This document shows positions 15,354 through 21,281 of a stretch of DNA of 21,281 nt, one piece after another. The stretch spans positions 1 to 21,281 of the forward strand of contig JBIKPR010000048.1 of the NCBI GenBank assembly GCA_044357345.1. The letters are read 5' to 3'. A program made the position numbers and the translations under genes. This DNA comes from JABMMZ01 sp044357345. Its GTDB lineage: Bacteria > Bacteroidota > Bacteroidia > NS11-12g > UBA955. Each line of letters begins with the position of its first letter. Positions within the stretch are counted from its first letter, which is position 1. Below the pieces are notes generated by a model that did not search any database, was not told where the DNA came from, and saw nothing but the letters and a program-made list of their open reading frames with translations.

Positions 15354-16502
15354 TTACAATGGAATGGTAATATTAAGTTTAACCCCTTTGTTTTTTTCTG
15401 GATTGAATATAAGATCACCTTTAAGGTATTTGATTCTTAGGTTTATGTTGTCAATACCATTTCCTTTTTTCAAACTCGCATTGTTGGTGAAACCAATGCC
15501 GTCGTCTGCCATATTTAAACTTAAAACCTTTGGTTTGACACTTAAATGGATGCTAATGTTCTTACACTTGGCATGTTTGATCGAGTTGTTTACAAACTCT
15601 TGAATGACCCTGTAAACTGACATTGAAACATTCGGATCTAATTTATCTGTTTGTTCTTCAATTTTAACATCAAATTTAATTCCTGTACTGAAGTGGATCA
15701 AATCAGCTAATTGTTTAATAGACTGACCAATTCCGAATTTTTCAACAGATCTTGGCATCAATTGGAAACAGATGTTTCTTATTTCGTCAGAAACGTTGTC
15801 GATCAAAGCTTCAGTTTTTTTCAACAATTGAATTCTTAGAGTTTCATCTTTTTGCTTTTGAATTGAATCAAAGTAAAATTTGAGTGCTGAGATTTGTTGG
15901 CCGATGCTGTCGTGTAAATCTGAAGCGACACGGTTTCTCTCTTCCTCTTGGGTTTTGATAATTGTGGCAATTCTTCCAGCCTCTTGGTGGATTTTGTCTG
16001 TCAGGTCATGGATCTTTACCAAAGAATGGCATTTGTTGTTATCAATTACAGAAACATGACATTCCACCATGATTTTACGTGACGATGAATTGGTAACTTC
16101 CGATTCGAAATCTATTGCCTTTGAATTTTTATCCAGTTTTTGTACAGTGGAGGCTAGGTTGAGTTTTAAGAATTTCTTAAGGTTTTGGCCAATTACATCT
16201 TCTTTTTTGTACTCTGTAAGTACTATAAAGCTTTCATTAAAGTCAATAATAACACCTGCATTGTCTATAACAACTAAGCTGTCGGTAATTGAATGGAATG
16301 CAGAGTTGAAAAAATCTCTTTTAATGGTTGTTTCTTCAAGTTCTTCCCCCAACATATTAATGCCCGACATAATACTGTCAAGGGTGTCGAGGTTATCTGA
16401 TAGGGAAAGTTTTTTGGTGAAATCACCATGCGAATAGGCTAGAAGGGTGTCCTCTAAGGCGAGAAACCTTTCATCCATTTCTAAGTTTATAGGGTCTGAC
16501 AA
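15354..16502 (-). CDS. Soluble PAS-domain histidine kinase (HisKA_3 type)
   Basis: A 382-residue sensor kinase of the NarX/DesK class. Residues of about 10-60 look like a HAMP-type helical segment (FLALEDTLLAYSHGDFTKKL), 63-170 a PAS domain (SLVVIDNAGVIIDFNESF), and 186-255 the HisKA_3 dimerisation domain with the phosphorylated His197 in SDLHDSIGQQ. The ATPase domain has the N-box QEFVNNSIKHAK (301-312) and glycine motifs DDGIGF (333-338) and GNGIDNINLR (347-356). There is no membrane segment, so it should sense a cytoplasmic signal. The start is uncertain: TTG 16502, or ATG 16478 eight codons later; no promoter box decides. Confidence 0.93.
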   Translation of the reverse strand: MSDPINLEMDERFLALEDTLLAYSHGDFTKKLSLSDNLDTLDSIMSGINMLGEELEETTIKRDFFNSAFHSITDSLVVIDNAGVIIDFNESFIVLTEYKKEDVIGQNLKKFLKLNLASTVQKLDKNSKAIDFESEVTNSSSRKIMVECHVSVIDNNKCHSLVKIHDLTDKIHQEAGRIATIIKTQEEERNRVASDLHDSIGQQISALKFYFDSIQKQKDETLRIQLLKKTEALIDNVSDEIRNICFQLMPRSVEKFGIGQSIKQLADLIHFSTGIKFDVKIEEQTDKLDPNVSMSVYRVIQEFVNNSIKHAKCKNISIHLSVKPKVLSLNMADDGIGFTNNASLKKGNGIDNINLRIKYLKGDLIFNPEKNKGVKLNITIPL

Positions 16503-16573
16503 GTGAATTTTAATTTTAGGTTACAATAATAAGTATTTCATCAATAAAGTCATATCTAGAGTCAATAGGGAAT

Positions 16574-16945
16574 CTATTGCGTTTTGAGCCATTTTAAAGC
16601 GTCTTCTTGGCTGACAAAAGCTTTAACATGTAGTTTTGGATTTGTTAATTTTAAAAAGAAGTTAATTAACATTTTGCTAAACAATGAGTTTTCTATGATA
16701 GCAGCTGACTTTAGTCCGCTTATTCCCTCTTCAGAAGAGAGGTAATCGCGTGCCGACTTATCCATACTAACTACACCTGCATCAATAATAAGTACAGGTA
16801 ATGTGCTGCCTTCAAGCAGAACTAGACGTTCTTTAACAATGTTTTGCACATCATCTAGCGTTAGCTTCAAGCCGGCTTTGTATGTGGCAAACAATATGCC
16901 ATCTAGTACTTCCATTTTGATTTGACTGTTCTCGAATTTCTTCAT
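16574..16945 (-). CDS. Small STAS/SpoIIAA-like protein
   Basis: A 123-residue soluble protein with alternating strands and helices: MEVLDGILFATYKAGLKL, then a helix DVQNIVKERLVLL, the strand TLPVLIIDAG, the DKSARDYLSSEEG segment, and a C-terminal FVSQEDALKWL. This resembles the STAS-like fold of anti-sigma-antagonist relatives. Small proteins of this kind are encoded beside soluble histidine kinases in Bacteroidota, but no activity is known to me. It is the first gene of the kinase-regulator-OMP operon, 71 bp upstream of the kinase, with its own promoter. Confidence 0.75.
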   Translation of the reverse strand: MKKFENSQIKMEVLDGILFATYKAGLKLTLDDVQNIVKERLVLLEGSTLPVLIIDAGVVSMDKSARDYLSSEEGISGLKSAAIIENSLFSKMLINFFLKLTNPKLHVKAFVSQEDALKWLKTQ

Positions 16946-16961
16946 TACTAAAGGGTATATG

Positions 16962-16969
16962 CAAACCTA
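16962..16969 (-). promoter_or_regulatory. -7 promoter element TAGGTTTG for the STAS-kinase-regulator operon
   Basis: An exact TAnnTTTG on the minus strand. Transcription should start near 16956, about 11 nt before the ATG at 16945. No clear -33 TTG is seen. Confidence 0.65.
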
Positions 16970-16976
16970 ATGGAAT

Positions 16977-17210
16977 TTATCGAAATTTGATATTATTTTT
17001 TTTAACCAAAGTCGACTTATGTAGTCCAAATTGGATTTTTCTGATTTTCTTTAAGTTTTGTTCTAGTGGCAAAATGGTTTTGAACCTTTCTCTGGTTTTC
17101 GATTTCCTCCATTCTTTTGAATAAATACAGCTTGGGTAATCCACATGTGTAACTGGGGTTCCTGGCTTTTGTTTTAGATGTTTTTTGCGGTATTTATTTT
17201 TAATAATCAT
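16977..17210 (-). CDS. Possible small basic protein
   Basis: A 77-codon frame from ATG 17210 to a TAA at 16977, rich in Lys and Arg (KNKYRKKHLKQKPGTP at the start). It includes a Trp-containing segment SKEWRKSKTRERFK. No family is recognised and no promoter box or ribosome-binding site is visible. The composition is compatible with a nucleic-acid-binding micro-protein, but in AT-rich DNA a chance frame of this length is also possible. Confidence 0.35.
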   Translation of the reverse strand: MIIKNKYRKKHLKQKPGTPVTHVDYPSCIYSKEWRKSKTRERFKTILPLEQNLKKIRKIQFGLHKSTLVKKNNIKFR

Positions 17211-17532
17211 CTATTAGTCAGTCATTTAATTGTTTTATTTGTGTAATATTTAAGCTTTTATAACTATTTTATCAAATTGTTTTAACGGAAATAATAGTGT
17301 ATAGTTTTCCACATTGACTTATTTTGCGAACATTGTGATAGTTTTAGAAGGTGTTTATTTTAAATGAGTTAAAATATGTTGAAAAGATTTTTGTTGTAAT
17401 TAATTTATAATCAATATGTTATATAATACTAATTTGGTAAAATGTGTATAAAGTACTAAAATTTTCACTTTTTTGTTTTTTTATTAGATTTTATTCTACA
17501 CCTTTGTACTCGAAAATACTTATCCATATTTT
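17211..17532. other. AT-rich gene-free upstream region of the aminotransferase-like gene
   Basis: These 322 bp contain no gene I can support. The stretch is very AT-rich. The best promoter candidate for the downstream gene is CACCTTTG at 17499-17506, one base off TAnnTTTG, which would put the transcript start near 17512 and give a leader of about 20 nt. An upstream TTTG (17472-17475) is spaced 23 bp, longer than the 19-20 bp seen at the better promoters here. Confidence 0.4.
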
Positions 17533-19971
17533 ATGAACAATTTTCTAAATACAGTCAACGATGTCATTACAGATGGTAAAAACAGTGGGATTTTACATTT
17601 AAATGTTTCTAACCAAGTTTTACATAGCAATGTGTTGTCTATTAACCACAAGGAGCTGATTAATTTTAGTTCTTGTAGTTACCTCGGGTTGGAGTTTGAC
17701 CAAAGACTTAAAGAGGGTGGTATTAAGGCCATAGAAAACTATGGTACCCAGTTTTCCGCTTCTAGAGCATATTTATCTTCTGTTCATTATCAAGAGTTGG
17801 AAGAGAAGTTTAACAAAATATTTAATGCGCATTGCATTGTGGCGCCAACTACAACACTGGGTCATATTGCCACTATCCCAGTGGTGGTTTCCGACAATGA
17901 CGCTGTGATTTTAGACCACCAAGTGCACAATTCTGTTCAGACTGCAGCAGCGCTTTTGAAACCAAAAGGAATTCACGTGGAATTGTTAAGACATAACCGC
18001 ATGGATTTGTTAGAAGAACGTATTGCTGAGTTGAGCAAGAAATACCACAAAGTATGGTATATGGCCGATGGTATATATTCAATGTATGGAGATGGGAGTC
18101 CAATAAATCCCATTTATGCTCTTTTAAATAAATACGAAAGGTTTCATTACTATGTAGATGATGCCCATGGAATGAGTTGCTATGGTGAACACGGAAGAGG
18201 TTTTGTTCTTCAACACCAAGAATTGCATCCTAAGATGGTTTTGGCTATCAGTTTGGCTAAGGCATTTGCAACTGGTGGTGCTGTTATGGTTTTCCCTAAC
18301 CCTCGAATGGCTTCATTTGTTCGCACTTGCGGTGGTCCAATGATCACAAGCGGTCCTATGCAGCCAGCTGCTTTAGGTGCTGCCCTTGCTTCCGCTGACA
18401 TTCACTTGTCACCCGAGATTAATGACATGCAAGTTGCCTTGCACGAAAATATTAAATACACCAATTTGCTGATTAAAAATGCGAATTTGCCTTTGATTAA
18501 AGACCTTGATTCTCCTGTGTTTTTTGTTGGGGTTGGTTTGCCTAAAATTGGATATCAGTTGATTAAAAAAATGATGGACGATGGGTATTATACCAATCTA
18601 GGTGCTTTCCCAGCGGTTCCAATGAAAAACACCGGTGTTCGTTTTACGATTACCAGGTTGCATACATTTGATCAAATTGAAGGCATGGTAAGTTCAATGT
18701 CTAAACACTTTGACCAAGTTTTAGAAGAGCAGCATTTTTCAAGAGAAATGATCTATAAGTCATTTAAGTTAGAAGCCCCGAAAGAAAAGTTAACGCGCGA
18801 ATTCCAATCGAATTTAGTGATGTCTAATCAGCTTAAGGTTGAGAAATTCAAGTCGATTAAAGACATTGATGCAAAAGTTTGGAATAATTTATTTGAAGGC
18901 AAAGGCAGTTATGATTACGATGGTCTAGTGTTTTTAGAAGAAACTTTCTCTGGTAATGATTTGCCTGAAAATAACTGGGAATTTGATTATTTAGTTGTAA
19001 GAGAAAAGGCAAATGATAAAATTGTTCTAGCAACCTTTTTAACCACAGCGCTTTGTAAGGAAGATATGTTGGCACATGAGGCTGTATCTGAAAAAATAGA
19101 ACAAATCAGGAAAACAGATGATCCTTACTTCTTGACGTCAAAAATGGTGATGTGTGGTTCATTGCTTACCGAAGGCAACCACATATACATTCATGAAATA
19201 AGCAATTACAAAAAACAAGCGTTTAACGAGTTGTATATGTTTGCGGCTGGTTTACAAAAGCAATACAGTGCAACCTCTATTATGATTAGAGATTTTCATG
19301 ATGGAAATGCTTTTATGGATAAAATGATGTTGGAAAATGGATTCTTTAAGGTTTCTATGCCTGATTCTAATACCTACAACAACATGACTTGGAAAAATGA
19401 GGACCAATATCTAAGTACCCTTTCCAAAAAAGAAAGGTACCATGTACGCAGCCAAATTTTCAAATTTTCTGATCAATTTGTTTGCGAAGTGGTTGATAAT
19501 CCAAGCCCTGAGCAGGTTAATAATTGGTTATCACTTTATAAGGAGGTTAAAACGGGAAGTTACAAGTTGAATACTTTTGATTTACCTGATGTTTTGTTTA
19601 AAAAAATAAGCACGTATGAAAATTGGGAGGTGTTGTCTCTAAAATTGAAAACTGAATCTGGGCTTGAGGAAGTGGCTGTTGTTTTTAATTATAAATCAGG
19701 GAACACCTACAATGCGATGTTTATTGGAATTAACAAACACATTCAAACTGAATTTAGCGTGTATAGACAGGCCCTGTATAATATTTTAAATAGAGCAAAG
19801 GATTTAAACTGTATTCAAGTTCAACTTGGATTCACCGCTTCTCTTGAAAAGAGGAGATTGGGCGCTGTTTCTCATCCAACTATTGCTTACATGCAAAGTG
19901 AAGACCATTTCAACGCATCGGTTATCGAATCCATGCAAGTTGTCAAGAACCAGGTAATCCATTCAAATTAA
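17533..19971 (+). CDS. Alpha-oxoamine synthase / GNAT-like acyltransferase fusion
   Basis: An 812-residue two-part protein. Residues of about 1-410 match the PLP-dependent alpha-oxoamine synthase family (BioF, Kbl, serine palmitoyltransferase, CqsA): His132 in DHQVHNSV stacks on PLP, Asp209 and His212 lie in VDDAHG, the Schiff-base lysine is Lys243 in SLAKAFATGG, and GEHGRG and TSGPMQPAA follow. Such enzymes condense an amino acid with an acyl thioester, releasing CO2. Residues of about 430-812 look like a GNAT-type acyltransferase region (LYMFAAGLQKQY, MLENGFFKVSMPDS, FNYKSGNTYNAMFIGI). Together they suggest synthesis then acylation of an aminoketone, perhaps a lipid or signal, but the substrates are unknown. 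ATG 17533 follows an AT-rich leader. Confidence 0.85.
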   Translation: MNNFLNTVNDVITDGKNSGILHLNVSNQVLHSNVLSINHKELINFSSCSYLGLEFDQRLKEGGIKAIENYGTQFSASRAYLSSVHYQELEEKFNKIFNAHCIVAPTTTLGHIATIPVVVSDNDAVILDHQVHNSVQTAAALLKPKGIHVELLRHNRMDLLEERIAELSKKYHKVWYMADGIYSMYGDGSPINPIYALLNKYERFHYYVDDAHGMSCYGEHGRGFVLQHQELHPKMVLAISLAKAFATGGAVMVFPNPRMASFVRTCGGPMITSGPMQPAALGAALASADIHLSPEINDMQVALHENIKYTNLLIKNANLPLIKDLDSPVFFVGVGLPKIGYQLIKKMMDDGYYTNLGAFPAVPMKNTGVRFTITRLHTFDQIEGMVSSMSKHFDQVLEEQHFSREMIYKSFKLEAPKEKLTREFQSNLVMSNQLKVEKFKSIKDIDAKVWNNLFEGKGSYDYDGLVFLEETFSGNDLPENNWEFDYLVVREKANDKIVLATFLTTALCKEDMLAHEAVSEKIEQIRKTDDPYFLTSKMVMCGSLLTEGNHIYIHEISNYKKQAFNELYMFAAGLQKQYSATSIMIRDFHDGNAFMDKMMLENGFFKVSMPDSNTYNNMTWKNEDQYLSTLSKKERYHVRSQIFKFSDQFVCEVVDNPSPEQVNNWLSLYKEVKTGSYKLNTFDLPDVLFKKISTYENWEVLSLKLKTESGLEEVAVVFNYKSGNTYNAMFIGINKHIQTEFSVYRQALYNILNRAKDLNCIQVQLGFTASLEKRRLGAVSHPTIAYMQSEDHFNASVIESMQVVKNQVIHSN

Positions 19972-20013
19972 TAGTTTTACAAATGATTTAATTATTAAAT
20001 TTGTTTAATTTTA

Positions 20014-20045
20014 TTTGAATCTTTATCAATTAACATATACATTTG
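20014..20045 (+). promoter_or_regulatory. Promoter of the 84-aa gene (TTTG, 20 bp, TACATTTG)
   Basis: TTTG at 20014-20017 and TACATTTG at 20038-20045 are separated by 20 bp, a complete Bacteroidota promoter. Transcription should start near 20051, 25 nt before the ATG. A palindrome ATTAAA/TTTAAT with a 4-nt loop (19994-20009) lies just upstream. Confidence 0.8.
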
Positions 20046-20075
20046 TACCTAGTTTAAAAACTAAAAGACAGATTT

Positions 20076-20330
20076 ATGCTTATTTCACCATTAGATTTAG
20101 CCTTGTTCAACAGGGCCTCTGTGATGCAAATTTTAGAAAGCAAGTCTGTATTTGTGTGTGAAATGCCATTGAATAATGGGTTTAAACTTCACTTGTATTC
20201 GGTTTCGAATTTTTTTGTAGAGGAGTTGTTAGATTCTTCAAACAATATAATCGAATTGAAGCCAGTAAGTACCTCTTATGTGGCGAGTTTGTACTGCCGA
20301 GATTTTAATCTCAGTAAGCAAATTCTTTAG
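20076..20330 (+). CDS. 84-residue protein of unknown function
   Basis: A small protein, mildly hydrophobic, with no signal peptide or membrane segment: MLISPLDLALFNRASVMQIL, then a strand-like KSVFVCEMPLNNGFKLHLYS, FFVEELLDSS, and a final PVSTSYVASLYCRDF. I recognise no family. That it is a real gene is supported by the complete promoter upstream (start about 25 nt before the ATG) and a perfect intrinsic terminator 20 bp after the stop codon, which together make an isolated transcription unit. It lies 104 bp after the synthase/GNAT fusion gene; any functional link is unproven. Confidence 0.7.
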   Translation: MLISPLDLALFNRASVMQILESKSVFVCEMPLNNGFKLHLYSVSNFFVEELLDSSNNIIELKPVSTSYVASLYCRDFNLSKQIL

Positions 20331-20350
20331 GATTTCTAAAATTTCGTCTT

Positions 20351-20395
20351 AAAACAGAATCAATTGAGCAGCAATGCACAGGTTGATTCTGTTTT
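20351..20395 (+). terminator. Intrinsic terminator of the 84-aa gene
   Basis: AAAACAGAATCAA (20351-20363) pairs perfectly with TTGATTCTGTTTT (20383-20395) around a 19-nt loop, and the T-run continues to 20399. The loop is longer than usual. Confidence 0.88.
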
Positions 20396-20422
20396 TTTTG
20401 CATTAAACACCTGTCTCTTTTA

Positions 20423-20701
20423 TTGAGTGGAAATTCCGGTCATATTGACCCCCTTCTGCCGGTTAAACTAATTGACTTCAAAGCTGTTTCAAACAATGAA
20501 GTTCCTGTCGTTTCTTGGACTACAACAATGGAAAAAAATGCTAAACATTTTGAAATCTACAGATCTTTAGATGGTATCAACTACACTTTGGTTTCTACTG
20601 TTGCTGCGAAAGGAAATAGCCAAACATTAACCAACTATAGCTTTTCTGATAACAACTTATACGGTCAATCTGCACCTAAAGTATTTTACAAATACAATCT
20701 C
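20423..20701 (+). pseudogene. Fragment of a type IX-secreted cargo protein (LPVKL domain)
   Basis: From 20456 the frame reads LPVKLIDFKAV, VVSWTTTMEKNAKHFEIYRS, LDGINYTLVSTVAAKGNSQT, FSDNN and VFYKYNL. This is the LPV-L--F-A ... W-T--E-N---F-IERS-DG ... G-V-A-GNS ... YYRL domain that commonly sits just before the C-terminal sorting signal of Bacteroidota type IX cargo proteins. Homology breaks at about 20701, before the sorting domain; the frame then runs on through unrelated codons into the terminator at 20761. The 5' part of the gene is also missing, since a complete terminator of another gene ends at 20395. It is a two-sided remnant. Confidence 0.75.
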
Positions 20702-20728
20702 TTTATGCAACATATATTCTTTTTAGTA

Positions 20729-20747
20729 TGCGTTTCGTCGAGACGCA
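20729..20747. repeat. Short GC-rich hairpin
   Basis: TGCGTTTC (20729-20736) can pair with GAGACGCA (20740-20747) through a 3-nt loop, with one G-U pair. It lies between the cargo-protein fragment and the terminator and is GC-rich against an AT-rich background. No T-run follows. Confidence 0.5.
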
Positions 20748-20760
20748 ATGAAAGTTTTGC

Positions 20761-20800
20761 TTATCAAAAAAGGCCAACGATATTTGGCCTTTTTTGATAA
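20761..20800. terminator. Strong bidirectional terminator
   Basis: TTATCAAAAAAGGCCAA (20761-20777) and its exact complement (20784-20800) flank a 6-nt loop, giving a 17-bp perfect stem with T-runs in both directions. It lies 13 bp past the S46 peptidase stop codon and terminates that gene on the minus strand. Confidence 0.9.
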
Positions 20801-20813
20801 TAAGATATGCCAA

Positions 20814-21281
20814 TTATAAATTGATGCCCATTTCAGAAAGAAGATTGTCGGCATGGTTCAGATATTTCATGGTGAAAAGAACATACCGAATATCTACTGC
20901 AATACTTCTGCTGTAGTCTGCATTCCAACTGTAGTCATTCAACGTCGCGGTGTATGCACGGTCAAAATTCACACCCACTAAATTGCCCTCAGCATCCATA
21001 ACGGGACTGCCACTATTTCCTCCAGTTGTATCCATATTGTAAAGCATGCAAACAACTAGGTCCTTTGTCTCAGGATCCAATAATTCTGCAGCAATATTTT
21101 CAGTTTCTAATAGTCCCTTAACCGCCGGAGAAAGTCTATAGTCTATATTGTCAGTCGCATTTTTTTCAAAAATTTCTTTTCTTTGGGTATATGGCTCTGG
21201 ATGTTTATTTAATCCTGTTTTATAGGCGCTGATGTAACCATAGGTAAATCTTAGGGTACTGTTTGCATCTGGAATAAATTT
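20814..21281 (-). CDS. S46-family dipeptidyl-peptidase, 3' part (continues beyond the window)
   Basis: The C-terminal 155 residues of a DPP7/DPP11-like serine exopeptidase, open to the window edge. It begins KFIPDANSTLRFTYGYISAY and carries the nucleophile motif TTGGNSGSPV, then NLVGVNFDRAYTATLNDY and YSRSIAVDIRYVLFTM, and ends NLLSEMGINL, all hallmarks of family S46. These enzymes act in the periplasm or at the cell surface on peptides taken as nutrients. The catalytic His and Asp are in the part outside the window. The stretch between the TLRFTYG and GNSGSP motifs is not well conserved with family members I can recall, so the specificity (DPP7 or DPP11) is open. Confidence 0.92.
   Translation of the reverse strand, partial: KFIPDANSTLRFTYGYISAYKTGLNKHPEPYTQRKEIFEKNATDNIDYRLSPAVKGLLETENIAAELLDPETKDLVVCMLYNMDTTGGNSGSPVMDAEGNLVGVNFDRAYTATLNDYSWNADYSRSIAVDIRYVLFTMKYLNHADNLLSEMGINL

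Overview
The window reads as chromosomal DNA of a low-GC member of the Bacteroidota. The evidence is the repeated promoter -7 element TAnnTTTG (seven good copies), the near absence of Shine-Dalgarno sites, and typical gene families: a GH3-like enzyme, a DUF4197 lipoprotein, a PaaE-like flavoprotein, an S46 peptidase, a propeller-plus-barrel outer-membrane protein, and a remnant of the 'LPVKL' domain found in type IX-secreted proteins. I cannot place it more precisely.

Layout. 1-776 holds no credible gene: three abutting tandem repeats (14-, 22- and 43-bp units), then a run of hairpins. 777-3021 (-) is feoAB (ferrous iron uptake) with a 19-bp dyad just upstream of feoA. 3098-3241 (+) is a truncated scrap of an isocitrate dehydrogenase N-terminus. 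3288-4524 (+) carries a MarR-type regulator and a DUF4197 lipoprotein, and ends at a terminator facing the opposite strand. 4586-8456 (-) carries a GH3-like adenylating enzyme, a PaaE-like ferredoxin reductase, a beta-carbonic anhydrase and a small exported protein. 8590-10077 (-) is hisS preceded by the small SRP RNA (4.5S, ffs). 10443-11388 (+) is an ECF sigma factor, a terminator and a short presumed anti-sigma partner. 11407-16945 (-) looks like one operon: STAS-like protein, soluble histidine kinase, LuxR-type response regulator, and a large outer-membrane protein (degenerate peptidase-like domain, beta-propeller, Omp85-like barrel). 17533-19971 (+) is an alpha-oxoamine-synthase/GNAT fusion, followed by an orphan 84-aa gene. 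The end has a fragment of a type IX-secretion cargo protein, a strong terminator and the 3' part of an S46 dipeptidyl-peptidase running off the window.

Most distinctive observations. (1) Two genes start with TTG exactly five bases after a perfect TAnnTTTG box. The SRP RNA, whose 5' end can be placed from its terminal stem, shows that this is where transcripts begin, so both mRNAs are predicted to be leaderless with a UUG start. (2) The hisS promoter appears to use the 3' arm of the SRP RNA gene as its -33 element. (3) Two recognisable gene remnants (isocitrate dehydrogenase, type IX cargo) mark sites of past rearrangement. (4) A two-component system shares an operon with a modular outer-membrane protein.
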